Source: Phoronis australis (lineage: Eukaryota; Phoronida; Phoronidae). Taken from it: a DNA stretch of 64,000 nucleotides. The notes beneath the pieces are model-generated. The model was not told the DNA's origin, did not search any database, and was given only the letters and a program-made list of their open reading frames with translations. Below, piece after piece: positions 47,101 to 64,000 of this stretch; the stretch's first letter is position 1; every line of letters starts with the position of its first letter. The stretch spans positions 372,001-436,000 of the forward strand of contig NMRA01000322.1 of the NCBI GenBank assembly GCA_002633005.1. The letters run 5' to 3'. The position numbers and the translations under genes are program-made.

Positions 47101-48748
47101 GTGCTAGAAGTCGCTATAAATGCACTGGTTTTATACAGTGTTCATCAATTTCCATATGGTGTTATCATGTACATTACAGCATCCAGCTTGTGTAATGGAT
47201 TTCCCTCCAAATCTCAGACCCACGTCTTCTAATGGAATTTTAAGGCACTCAATATTTTCGCAAGCATACAGATGTATGGATCAAAGATTAATTTTTTTGC
47301 CTCCATTGTGGCAGCTCACCGCAGGCTTCCTTGCACACCATATTAGAACGATCAATCAGCAAATTTTTTTATTTTTTCAAAAACAATAAAAGCATCGTCC
47401 AATTTTGATTGGCAGATGCTTGGAACATCACTCATATCATGCATTGTGTCATTCTTACACTGAATTTTAGTTGAGCGATTGAACATTTTCACGATGTTAG
47501 GTTTTCACCGTAAACATGGGTTGTGTTTGTGGGAATTAAATAAATACTAAAATCAGTATGCATTGCAAAACGACAGGGTCCATCGTGATGCTTTGTTTGC
47601 ATTCGAACCTTATAAACCTCTACTTCACTAATGGTCAACATTAAGTGACACTAATAAGAAATGCGATGGAGGCGATTGCCACAGAGTATTTTAGTAGGCG
47701 GGATTGCCTAAATAGTTCAATTTATGCGAAAATATGGTCTGTGCAGGAAATCTATTGCACAAGCTCAATGTACGTGATGTCATTCGTAAAGCAACGAATA
47801 TTGAATTAAATGAGCATAGCTATAAACCAATGATCTGGTGTTAAAAACTGATGTATTTGGCTCTTTTGAAGCAATATGTTCTTAACCTTTGAAATAAATT
47901 GCTGGAAATTTCCCTTAAGTCCACAATGACTTGGCAACCGAAATTAACCCTCTGGTTTTTGGCAATAATCACCTGTCAGTTCCAGAAGTCATTTTGCATA
48001 ATTTGAGGAAGGAACCAGTTGAGACTGTAATGGGAAGTCAAAAGTTGTTTTTTGACATGGGAGGAATTATTGCCCTTCTAAAGAACCAATGTAGTCAGCT
48101 TGTACTTTATTATTTATTTATCAATGTAATATTTACAATGAGGGTAGCCCCCATCAGTTCACACTGCTTTCCATGGGGGCCCTCACATATACACACGTAT
48201 GCTCATAAGTTCAGACTGAACTTGAGGAGCTAGGGACCCGACTCAACAGTGTAGTAGCGGGGCCCACGATATTTGAACCTACTGCTGTACCTTGTGAATA
48301 GGAGGTGGACATTAATCCCAGTGGGCCACAGTGCCTCCTCTTACCTGCCATTCATTTTGTAACAAGTTTCATTCTGGACCAAAATATTCAGTAAATTCAG
48401 TGTTAGTTTTGTGAAATAGAATCCGAATTAAGGATTTTTTGTGTCAGAACACGTGTGGGTGTTTGTCTGTACGCATGTTCCAACTTGATGAAGCGGTCAT
48501 TCACCCATGTGAGAGGAAAGTTGTCTATGCATCACCAGAAGTCTTGAGAGCTGAGGAAGTCGTTTCTGCTTTTGAGTGATTACGCAACCTTAATGAATGT
48601 TTGAATATCTTACAGTACAACAGTTCCTAAACCCAGCATAACAGTTCTAAGCAATGACATTGGACACTACCCCCAGTGGGAGAGACCAGGCCTGGTGCTG
48701 CAGGATTACAACAGGTTTCTAGACGAGATCCTGACCAAAACTCAGTGA
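35028..48748 (+). CDS. MEST: MEST / PEG1-type alpha/beta hydrolase, complete coding region, 10 exons
   Basis: Exons: 35028-35190, 37078-37151, 38606-38683, 40791-40921, 42949-43001, 44346-44454, 45060-45161, 45879-45955, 46849-46909, 48616-48748. They total 981 bp, 326 residues plus TGA; human MEST is 335. An N-terminal hydrophobic segment (about residues 8-26, [16 protein letters not shown]) suggests an ER membrane anchor, as in the mammalian protein. HGFPT (68-72) is the oxyanion region, the nucleophile Asp137 is in LSHDYGD, Asp271 in GPADPVN and His300 in GHYPQ, so the epoxide-hydrolase-like triad is intact. [10 protein letters not shown] and [11 protein letters not shown] are MEST signatures. 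The start is the first codon after the acceptor, as in the shorter human isoform. Substrate is not known with certainty even in mammals. Intron 8 uses a GC donor. Confidence 0.97.
37078..37151 (+). CDS. MEST: MEST coding exon 2 (oxyanion motif)
   Basis: 74 bp, acceptor atttgc-ag. It codes [20 protein letters not shown], then YDWIK before gtgatg. Human reads VVLLHGFPTSSYDWYK. Confidence 0.95.
38606..38683 (+). CDS. MEST: MEST coding exon 3
   Basis: 78 bp, 26 codons, acceptor tccttc-ag, donor CCG-gtaaga. It codes [20 protein letters not shown], then GFSDKP. Confidence 0.96.
39354..40731. mobile_element. 1.38-kb DNA-transposon-like element with compound terminal repeats
   Basis: The left end tacggtgttttctctattag is mirrored at the right end by ctattggg..., ending attaatagagaaaaaaccgta. 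Each end also carries subterminal copies of gtgtacRaactatttttccct (39391; 40611) and gtacgaattaatagaga (39418; 40705) in direct orientation. Internal frames are below 90 codons and unrecognised, so it is non-autonomous. No target-site duplication was evident. It sits in MEST intron 3. Confidence 0.65.
40791..40921 (+). CDS. MEST: MEST coding exon 4 (nucleophile Asp)
   Basis: 131 bp, acceptor ctttttaag, donor GCA AG-gtattt. It codes [20 protein letters not shown], then [18 protein letters not shown]. The Asp of HDYG is the expected nucleophile. The exon begins about 60 bp after the right end of the mobile element at 39354-40731. Confidence 0.96.
42949..43001 (+). CDS. MEST: MEST coding exon 5
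   Basis: 53 bp, acceptor tttac-ag, donor GGA G-gttagt. It codes (R)[17 protein letters not shown]. It matches human GRLTIKSLCLSNGG. It was found by phase and homology because it is short. Confidence 0.93.
44346..44454 (+). CDS. MEST: MEST coding exon 6
   Basis: 109 bp, acceptor ttgcc-ag, donor ATT GG-gtatgg. It codes [20 protein letters not shown], then [16 protein letters not shown]. Confidence 0.95.
45060..45161 (+). CDS. MEST: MEST coding exon 7
   Basis: 102 bp, acceptor ttttc-ag, donor TAT AA-gtaaat. It codes [20 protein letters not shown], then [13 protein letters not shown]. Human has [20 protein letters not shown]. Confidence 0.96.
45879..45955 (+). CDS. MEST: MEST coding exon 8 (GC donor)
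   Basis: 77 bp, acceptor ctcct-ag. It codes [20 protein letters not shown], then TTNVP. The only frame-keeping end is CCA G followed by gcaggt. The nearby GT (gttgag, 4 bp on) would shift the frame and destroy GPADPVN. Intron 8 is therefore called GC-AG. Confidence 0.88.
46849..46909 (+). CDS. MEST: MEST coding exon 9 (acid Asp)
   Basis: 61 bp, acceptor ttttc-ag, donor TAC AG-gtaata. It codes [19 protein letters not shown]. Asp271 is the presumed third member of the triad. Confidence 0.95.
48106..48340 (-). mobile_element. tRNA-derived SINE in the last MEST intron
   Basis: On the minus strand it begins ggcactgtggcccactggga (A-box region 48314-48329), has the B box aggttcaaatatcg (48267-48280), a body, and an aaataaataataaa tail at 48106-48120. 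This is the order of a complete SINE. No target-site duplication was seen. Confidence 0.65.
48616..48748 (+). CDS. MEST: MEST coding exon 10 (catalytic His, stop)
   Basis: 133 bp, acceptor cttac-ag. It codes [20 protein letters not shown], then the tail [12 protein letters not shown] and TGA at 48746-48748. The His of GHYPQ is the catalytic base. Confidence 0.96.
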
Positions 48749-50245
48749 GTGAGACACAACTCAAGATCATCCTGCCATTGAATATTTTGTGAAGTTAAAA
48801 TTGAAATAAGGCTGGTTGAGAAAACAACAACCATTTTTGCTACCAATTTGATGATTTTGTAAAATGGCAGTCAATGTATGGATTCCCTCCCATTGCTATC
48901 ACAGTGCCATGTCGCTTGAATTATTAATGAATTAGTAATTGTGCCAAATAAGCTGCATCTGAAATAACTGGACACATTTTTATGCACCCAATGTGTACAT
49001 TATGTGGCCCGGGGGCATACTGCTGTCATCTTGGACGGTCGGGTGTCATAGTGGCCATTTTTATTCACTTTTGATTGTCTGAAATATTTCAGTTGAATCA
49101 TTGGGAAGATCATTATGAAATTTGGCAGACGTACTTGTATTGAAGAGATAGATGCTAATTTATGGGCAGTTTTGAATTCTGTTGTCTCCCCTGCTGTGTA
49201 CCTATTTACAGGGAGCACAGCTGGTGCTGATTTTAGGATGAGTCTGACTCAGTGACGTGTCCTCGTGACAATTTAGGTTTTCTTTGGGTATGCCCTAATA
49301 TCTACAAAGTTAACTTATTAATTCCTTGATAGGTATCCATGAAATTTGACAAATAACTCTCTATGAAGATGATGTTGACACTTACCCATGCATTCTAACT
49401 ATTCTGCACTGCCCCCTAGTGACGTGAAGAATCAACGTGGAAGTTGACAGATGTGTTCTCTGTCATGGCAGTTGTAGTTTTCGTTACATCTATCTCGGTG
49501 GCTCTCTAAATGTTGACGTACGTGATTATGTTGTGAGGAGAGTGGTCGAGTTTTGGGCAGTTCCAATTACTGATGCCGCATAGTGGCATTTTTGATTGAT
49601 TTTCGTGAGGAACGATTAGGGTTGGTGTTAATGTTTAGACACATCTAACCAGCGGGGTGCTCCCTTGGTGTAATTAGGATATACTTTGCGTCTGCCTCAA
49701 TATATATCAAGTGCTATTGACTAACAACACTCGAGCAACATGCACGTTTTTGATATGCTACAAAGTTTTGGATTGAAGTATGGAAGGTTAACGCAAATGG
49801 TTCAGTTCACCTGTCGTTAGATGATTTTTGCCTGAATGAGTGCCGAAGATGGTACGAACGTAACTTTGAGGCCAGACCCTTATTTGTTAGTTCACGAAAG
49901 GGAGTTTGAAACATAAATCCGTCAAGTCAGTATTGGTGCCCATGGTACAAGTGTCTTTGTCAATATTCTGAAGATGATCTGTGTGCTTTACAAAGTAAAT
50001 TTATTGTGATTAATAATTGATGGTGCTTTCTGTTTCAGTTTGTATAATGTATTTTATAACTGACGTTTTTGTAAATCCTTTTAATTGTGGACTTGTTACG
50101 CTGCAGCATATTAAATGTTATGCATAATATGATTATTTTTGTATTTAGTTAATAGTGAATTACTGCTGGTAGTGTACACGTAATTTTTAACATGTATGTT
50201 TTGTGATAACAATAGGAAAGAATAAACAGTTATAATATTGCAGGA
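48749..50245 (+). other. MEST: MEST 3' UTR (probable) including old repeat
   Basis: AT-rich sequence after the stop. The first canonical aataaa is at 50221-50226, with attaaa at 50110. The stretch about 49010-49460 is a copy of the dispersed repeat family with a reverse CTCF-core-like block (ctgccccctagtga, 49409-49422). Confidence 0.4.
50221..50226 (+). terminator. MEST: Candidate polyadenylation signal of MEST
   Basis: aataaa, about 1.47 kb after the stop codon and the first canonical hexamer on this strand. A cleavage site about 15-25 bp downstream is expected. Confidence 0.4.
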
Positions 50246-52416
50246 GTGCAAGTCATTTCTTTGCTGTTCCAAGAGTATAACTGACTGCCTAACAAAACGT
50301 AAGTTTTAAACTTACCTATGACAAATTAAGAAATCTCTGCCTTGTACAAACACTGGATTTTTCTAAAAATAATTTCACAAATCAGTTCACATAATTTGAG
50401 AACAATACTGTTGATTTGTACTCAATTAGTAGACACTCCTAATTTGACGTTCGTCATATTAACAGTTTCATTGAAGTAGAAACCTCATAATTATTGTTTA
50501 AAGCATCTATAAACCTGCATTTCATCCAACTGTCTTGTTGCTCAGATGAGAACTGATTTCTGGGATTGCAAAGAACTGACAGAGTTTGTTATTCCTTGAA
50601 ACAATGCTCAGCAGGCAAGGTTACAGCTGTTTAATAAGTTGTCGAGAATACATGATTTTAGTCAAAATTTGTGACTGAATAATAACCTGTTAGTCCATAA
50701 ACAATAAATATCACACAAGCCAACACAATCCCACCACTGCTAGTCCCCAATACGTAAATTGGCCTCACTATTTCCTTTTAGATCTACAAAAATGTAATTT
50801 TAATGTTGATCCAAATGATAGCGTAGACAAAAGCACCAAAAAGCAGAGAATTGTTGCATGGACAGTAAATGCAAGCTAGGGCCACAGCAACTGATGAGTA
50901 GAAATGCAAGCTAGGGCCACAGCAAATGATGAGTAAAAATGCCCCTCAAAGATAAACTGGGAGCTGTGCTCTTGTAAACGTAATATCAGCAAGTGCTGGT
51001 TGAAGATATGCCTAGACACATAAATATGTCCTCACTTACCATTCGTACATATGTCCTATAGGCTCTGAAAACGTCTACAGCAAACAAGCAACAAATGGGC
51101 ATCGTTTGTGCCATGTCTTGAAACTTAGCTATTTCAAACTCCTACAAAAACCTGTCCAGTTTTCACCAAAAATTCACTACCAGACATTGGGTTTTTCTAC
51201 CAGTACACCCCCCCATAAGTCGAACTAAAACGCACTGAATAGCCGACTATCGAATGTGTTAGATAAACAGTCGTGCAGAGATGGATGACTTTATTGATAC
51301 ATCCGAACATTAAAACAGTGCGTTCGGTTTTAACAACAGTACTCTTTTTACCTGACTATATAAAACAACAATTAGTACAAAATACATAAATGACAAAATT
51401 CACAAAAATAGAGCCATAAGTTACCTTAATAATAGCACTCTCCACAACTTCCCTGTCCAAGTCTTACATAGCACTGTCTAACCACCACCCAAATACATAG
51501 CAAAGAGACTTGCATAAGCAGGCAAATGGGCCACGAGATCACAAGATCATGCTCCAGTTAAGTCTCTGGCCAGCCAATAGCACAACAGAGTCAGAAGGAA
51601 TGTGAGGCTCTCCAAGGTGACAATAGAAAGCATTAAGGGTTTACACTAAATGCTAAATATCATACAACATGGAAGGGTTGAGGTAATAACAATACCCACA
51701 GTTCCTCACAAATACATGGGGACTTGTAAAATTAAAACAAACATGGCTGGGAGTAGCAAGAACTCCTAGAGTACATGGTCTGTCAATGACATAATTCACG
51801 AGAAGAAACTAACAAGACAAGTGGATATATGTGTGGAATGCCATTTATTACATATCTCCCTGTAAATGTGATGAACCACTGAGACGAGTAAACAACTTAA
51901 AATGTTGATTCAAAACTTGATAATTTGTGTTGTCACAATTGCCGATAGAACATAGCACATTGATCATGTCAAAGTCATATGCTATTGTGGCTGGGATATG
52001 CTTATCAGATGGTGTATGAATTGAAATTGTAACGTGACAGTGAAGTTAGATGAAAAGAAAAGTAATAAAGGACTCCATTTTCGACAAAAACGTTTTGTTT
52101 CAATGAAAAATTATGTGAAAACCAACATTTCTTCTCAATACAGTTAAATTATTAAAAAAACACATTATAATTACCAATAATCATGCTTAATTTCTACTTA
52201 TACATATTTTGGCAATCATGGTATTCCAGATTAGTAAAAATCCAAAATTGGCATAAATTCACAAATATAAGGAATGCTCAAATGCTACATGAAAAACCTG
52301 TCACTGGCAAAGTCACAGAGGGCTTCCTCTGTTTGTCCACTGCAAAAAAATCTCTAGTCAAAATTCATACTAATATAGAATTTATATTTGGGCACTTCCC
52401 TCCCCTGTTCATTGCA

Positions 52417-52417
52417 N
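52417..52417. other. Single-N contig join beside C homopolymer
   Basis: One N directly before a C-rich run. The other three single Ns in the window all mark joins. Unlike them, I saw no repeated flank here, so sequence may be missing. Confidence 0.7.
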
Positions 52418-53486
52418 CCCCCCCCCCCCCCGCCCACCCACAAAGTTTTGCATTTGGCCCCATGCTCAACAGTCAAAAAATCTCCACCTAGGGATACTAT
52501 CTAATTTGGGACGTCGATATAAATCCAAGCTGACATTAAATTTTCTTGATTTTAAAGACTAGTACTTGGACAATTTTGGGGCTCATAATTTTAGTCGAAT
52601 ATTAGACACTGCGTTCTGTAACAACCCAGCCCAAAAGCAGACTTGGCAGATCATAAAATCCTTGAAAGCCGCCGACTTCGTGTGTCCTCAAGGTGAACGA
52701 TCATTTGTCACACTGACTGCAATTCTTAAATTTGGAATTATAGCCAATATTGCCTATTTCTAAAATTGTAAACTTGAACAAAATTATTTTTTAATGCCTG
52801 ACTGAAGAATTTTTGCCATACTTCTGGCTATACTAGTGCTTGTGACACAGTGAATTTTGAGTTTCCAATAGAAGCAGAGTTAAGTCATAAGCCCGTTTTT
52901 GATAATCTAAATGATATTCAGCACCTGACTTGGCTGATGTCTAAATTATGCAAGCCTCCCACGCCCATACCGTTATCAGCTTATCAAGCTTCACGCGAAA
53001 TACTTCGCCCCATTTGAATACAACTCCAGTTACGAAGAGGTGGTGCCATCTGCTAATGTTCCTGAAGATATTCAGGCAATTTGTCAGCAGCACATCGGAA
53101 GCCCAAGTTGGCCGCTGAACTGTCGGGCGTGTTCTGACTTCTGGCTTCACAACGGTATCGATAGCACCACATCTAAATGGAACCAGAGTACATTGTGAAA
53201 TAAACATTTTTAGTACCAATGTACGCTGACAAGAACCTTCATCTCAGTTTATCCTGGATTTGTGTCCAAACAGTAGACACACATTAGTGACAATTTCACC
53301 CAGTTTAGCTGGCTGAAAAACGAAAAACCAATAAGGCCTTTTACTCTCATATGAACAGTCTCATAATTACATTCTTTACCGTGATAGGATACATTTGCGT
53401 CATCAATTTAGGTCACAGGCAATGCAAACAACCTCAATAAACTTTGAAGATTTCTTGAGCATCTGGTGTCCTGTTGGTAACAAAAA

Positions 53487-53591
53487 TCAAGTCCTCTCAC
53501 AGTAAGGACTACTATGAGACCTCAAGTCCTATCACAGTAAGGACTACTACAAGACCTCAAGTCCTATCACAGTAAGGACTACTATGAGACC
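53487..53591. repeat. About 37-bp tandem repeat, three units
   Basis: Units of ctcaagtcctatcacagtaa plus ggactactatgagac repeat three times. The contig after the N at 55106 begins inside this unit. Confidence 0.88.
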
Positions 53592-54016
53592 TATTTTATG
53601 GGGTACTAAATGCAACTTAAATATGAATTTTTACAAGTCCAACTGTCATAGTTTTTTGATAAACGAATTTTAAAAACAACTTCAAGATACTTTAAAGCCA
53701 ATTTGCATCCTGCATTGCATATAAACATTTCCCCTTAAAATTACACAAAGAAATTATAGTAAATTAAATTCCTATGGGGAGGACTTATCAATAAGTGAAT
53801 AAATTATTTTTGTGGTTTCATTTAAGAAATAAACATGAGTGATGAAAAGTGTTTATTATATACTAATTTTTCACATTTTGATCAAAACCTTCACAGAGAA
53901 ATTCTAATCATTCTCCCATGAATGCTAGACGCCAGACAAAAATGTTGTACCAATCCACAATGGCCGAGACCTGTTGTATTCAAGTACTTCATAGTTTGTT
54001 TTACTTAGTGACTCAC

Positions 54017-63161
<9,145 letters not shown>

Positions 63162-64000
63162 CTATCAAAGAGTAGATAATTAGTTTTATTTATTTTAAAC
63201 ATTTTGAGTGGTTTATAATTGCTAAACTACATCGAGACGTAATAAGTAAGTATTTGTAAAAACATGGGTCAAGTGAGTGCTGAAAGAAAGAAAAATTTTA
63301 GATGACACAAATATTTCACTTAAGGGAATTCTTCACCGATTGAGTTCACAATACGGTGGACTGATCAAATAGTATTTTTTCCAAACTAATAAAGGTTACA
63401 AAAGTTCTAGTCTACTATCAACATGGCTTAAACTCTTCAGATGTCAAAAAGAGACATTTGATAAAGCTTCAATAATTTACAACAATCGGCCTTTGAAACA
63501 TACAAAAATTACAATTTTGTCAAGTATTTTTGTGAGAAATAAGTGAAGAATTAGTGTAATAATGAACACTAAAACATGGGCATCAAGCAGTTCTTAATTC
63601 AGGCTTTGATAACTACAGCCTTGGTACAAAGTTGTATACTAAATATACAGCTTTGCACTGATATGGGTAAAAAGTGGTAAGATAAAATCTGACACAAAAT
63701 TAGTGTCATTAAAAACTACAGTCTTCCTTGCGTAAACTAAATTCTTTAACAGTGTTGGAAAAATGGCGTTCTACCATATGTCCATTATCCTGCTGGTAAA
63801 GTTGTGGAGCGATCTTTAGCGACAGGTTTTGGCGCCATGAAATATTGCTTCACCTCTGGGCCAGTTACTTTTTTCGCCGATTCTTCAATCAACTGTTCTT
63901 CTTTCATGAGGTTGCGTAAACGTCACAACAAATTATCGGAGCTGGTTTCACATCATAACTTTTTAGAGTTTTGATACCGAAAAACTGAATTTCAGAAGAA
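63162..64000. other. Region upstream of SUMF1 exon 2; signal-peptide exon not found
   Basis: The minus strand was read for an ATG followed by a hydrophobic leader ending in phase 1 before gt; none was convincing. A 40-codon minus frame (63785-63907, starting MKEEQLIEESAKKVTGPEV) and a plus ATG at 63763 (MAFYHMSIILL before gtaaag) are the only notable items, both weak. Confidence 0.5.

Larger units (their letters stand above)
50246..54016. other. Intergenic region between MEST and SUMF1 3' ends
   Basis: No coding exon was recognised on either strand. It contains a 35-bp unit repeated twice (about 50867-50940), a minus-strand aataaa at 51290-51295 that could end SUMF1, a contig-join N at 52417 beside a C-run, and a tandem array at 53487-53591. 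The terminal SUMF1 exon was sought here and not found. Confidence 0.55.

Noticed and set aside
52941-53219. 92-codon minus frame considered as the missing SUMF1 terminal exon
   Set aside because: It lacks YRYRC and NLGFRC and has no aligned splice acceptor in phase.

Overview
This is a 64 kb piece of animal nuclear genome. It is AT-rich and holds intron-rich genes with GT-AG introns, tRNA-derived SINE-like elements, a Penelope-like retroelement fragment and many short tandem repeats. The three recognisable genes are close to vertebrate orthologues and keep vertebrate-like exon boundaries. That suggests a slowly evolving and probably marine invertebrate (for example a hemichordate, echinoderm, cephalochordate or cnidarian). 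I cannot name the species from sequence alone.

Layout. (1) Positions 488-32778, minus strand: IMP dehydrogenase, the rate-limiting enzyme of guanine nucleotide synthesis. All exons from the start codon through the catalytic Cys loop are present, and the C-terminal third lies beyond the left edge. (2) Positions 35028-48748, plus strand: a complete MEST/PEG1-type alpha/beta hydrolase in ten coding exons (326 residues by my translation). It is arranged head-to-head with IMPDH, and a plausible shared promoter near 32.8-32.9 kb carries an ETS-type site. (3) Positions 54017-63161, minus strand: SUMF1, the formylglycine-generating enzyme that activates sulfatases, lying tail-to-tail with MEST. Its seven central exons are present. 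The signal-peptide exon and the terminal exon were not found. The three genes do not form one pathway; the window is a gene neighbourhood, not an operon.

Main biological observation: IMPDH has two tandem, diverged copies of the exon coding for the first CBS motif of the regulatory Bateman domain. They are 210 bp at 11676-11885 and 207 bp at 12325-12531. They have the same boundary phases, both are open, and both keep the conserved residues. This looks like a mutually exclusive exon pair that would give two enzyme forms with different nucleotide-sensing modules. A GT-rich tract starts directly at the 5' splice site of one of them.

Main technical observation: four single N characters (19133, 29469, 52417, 55106) mark contig joins. 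At three of them the sequence after the N restarts a stretch already present before it (14228-19132 against 19134-26106; 28925-29468 against 29470-30012; 53570-55105 against 55107-56874). These are most simply two haplotypes placed in tandem. They artificially duplicate IMPDH exons 2-4 and two SUMF1 exons. The haplotype pairs also show insertions, including a Penelope-like element fragment. A 131-bp N gap lies at 34097-34227.

The rest is intron and intergenic sequence with a DNA-transposon-like element with compound ends (39.35-40.73 kb), a 49-bp-arm foldback (5.5 kb), minisatellites, SINE-like copies and a dispersed repeat family carrying a CTCF-core-like motif.
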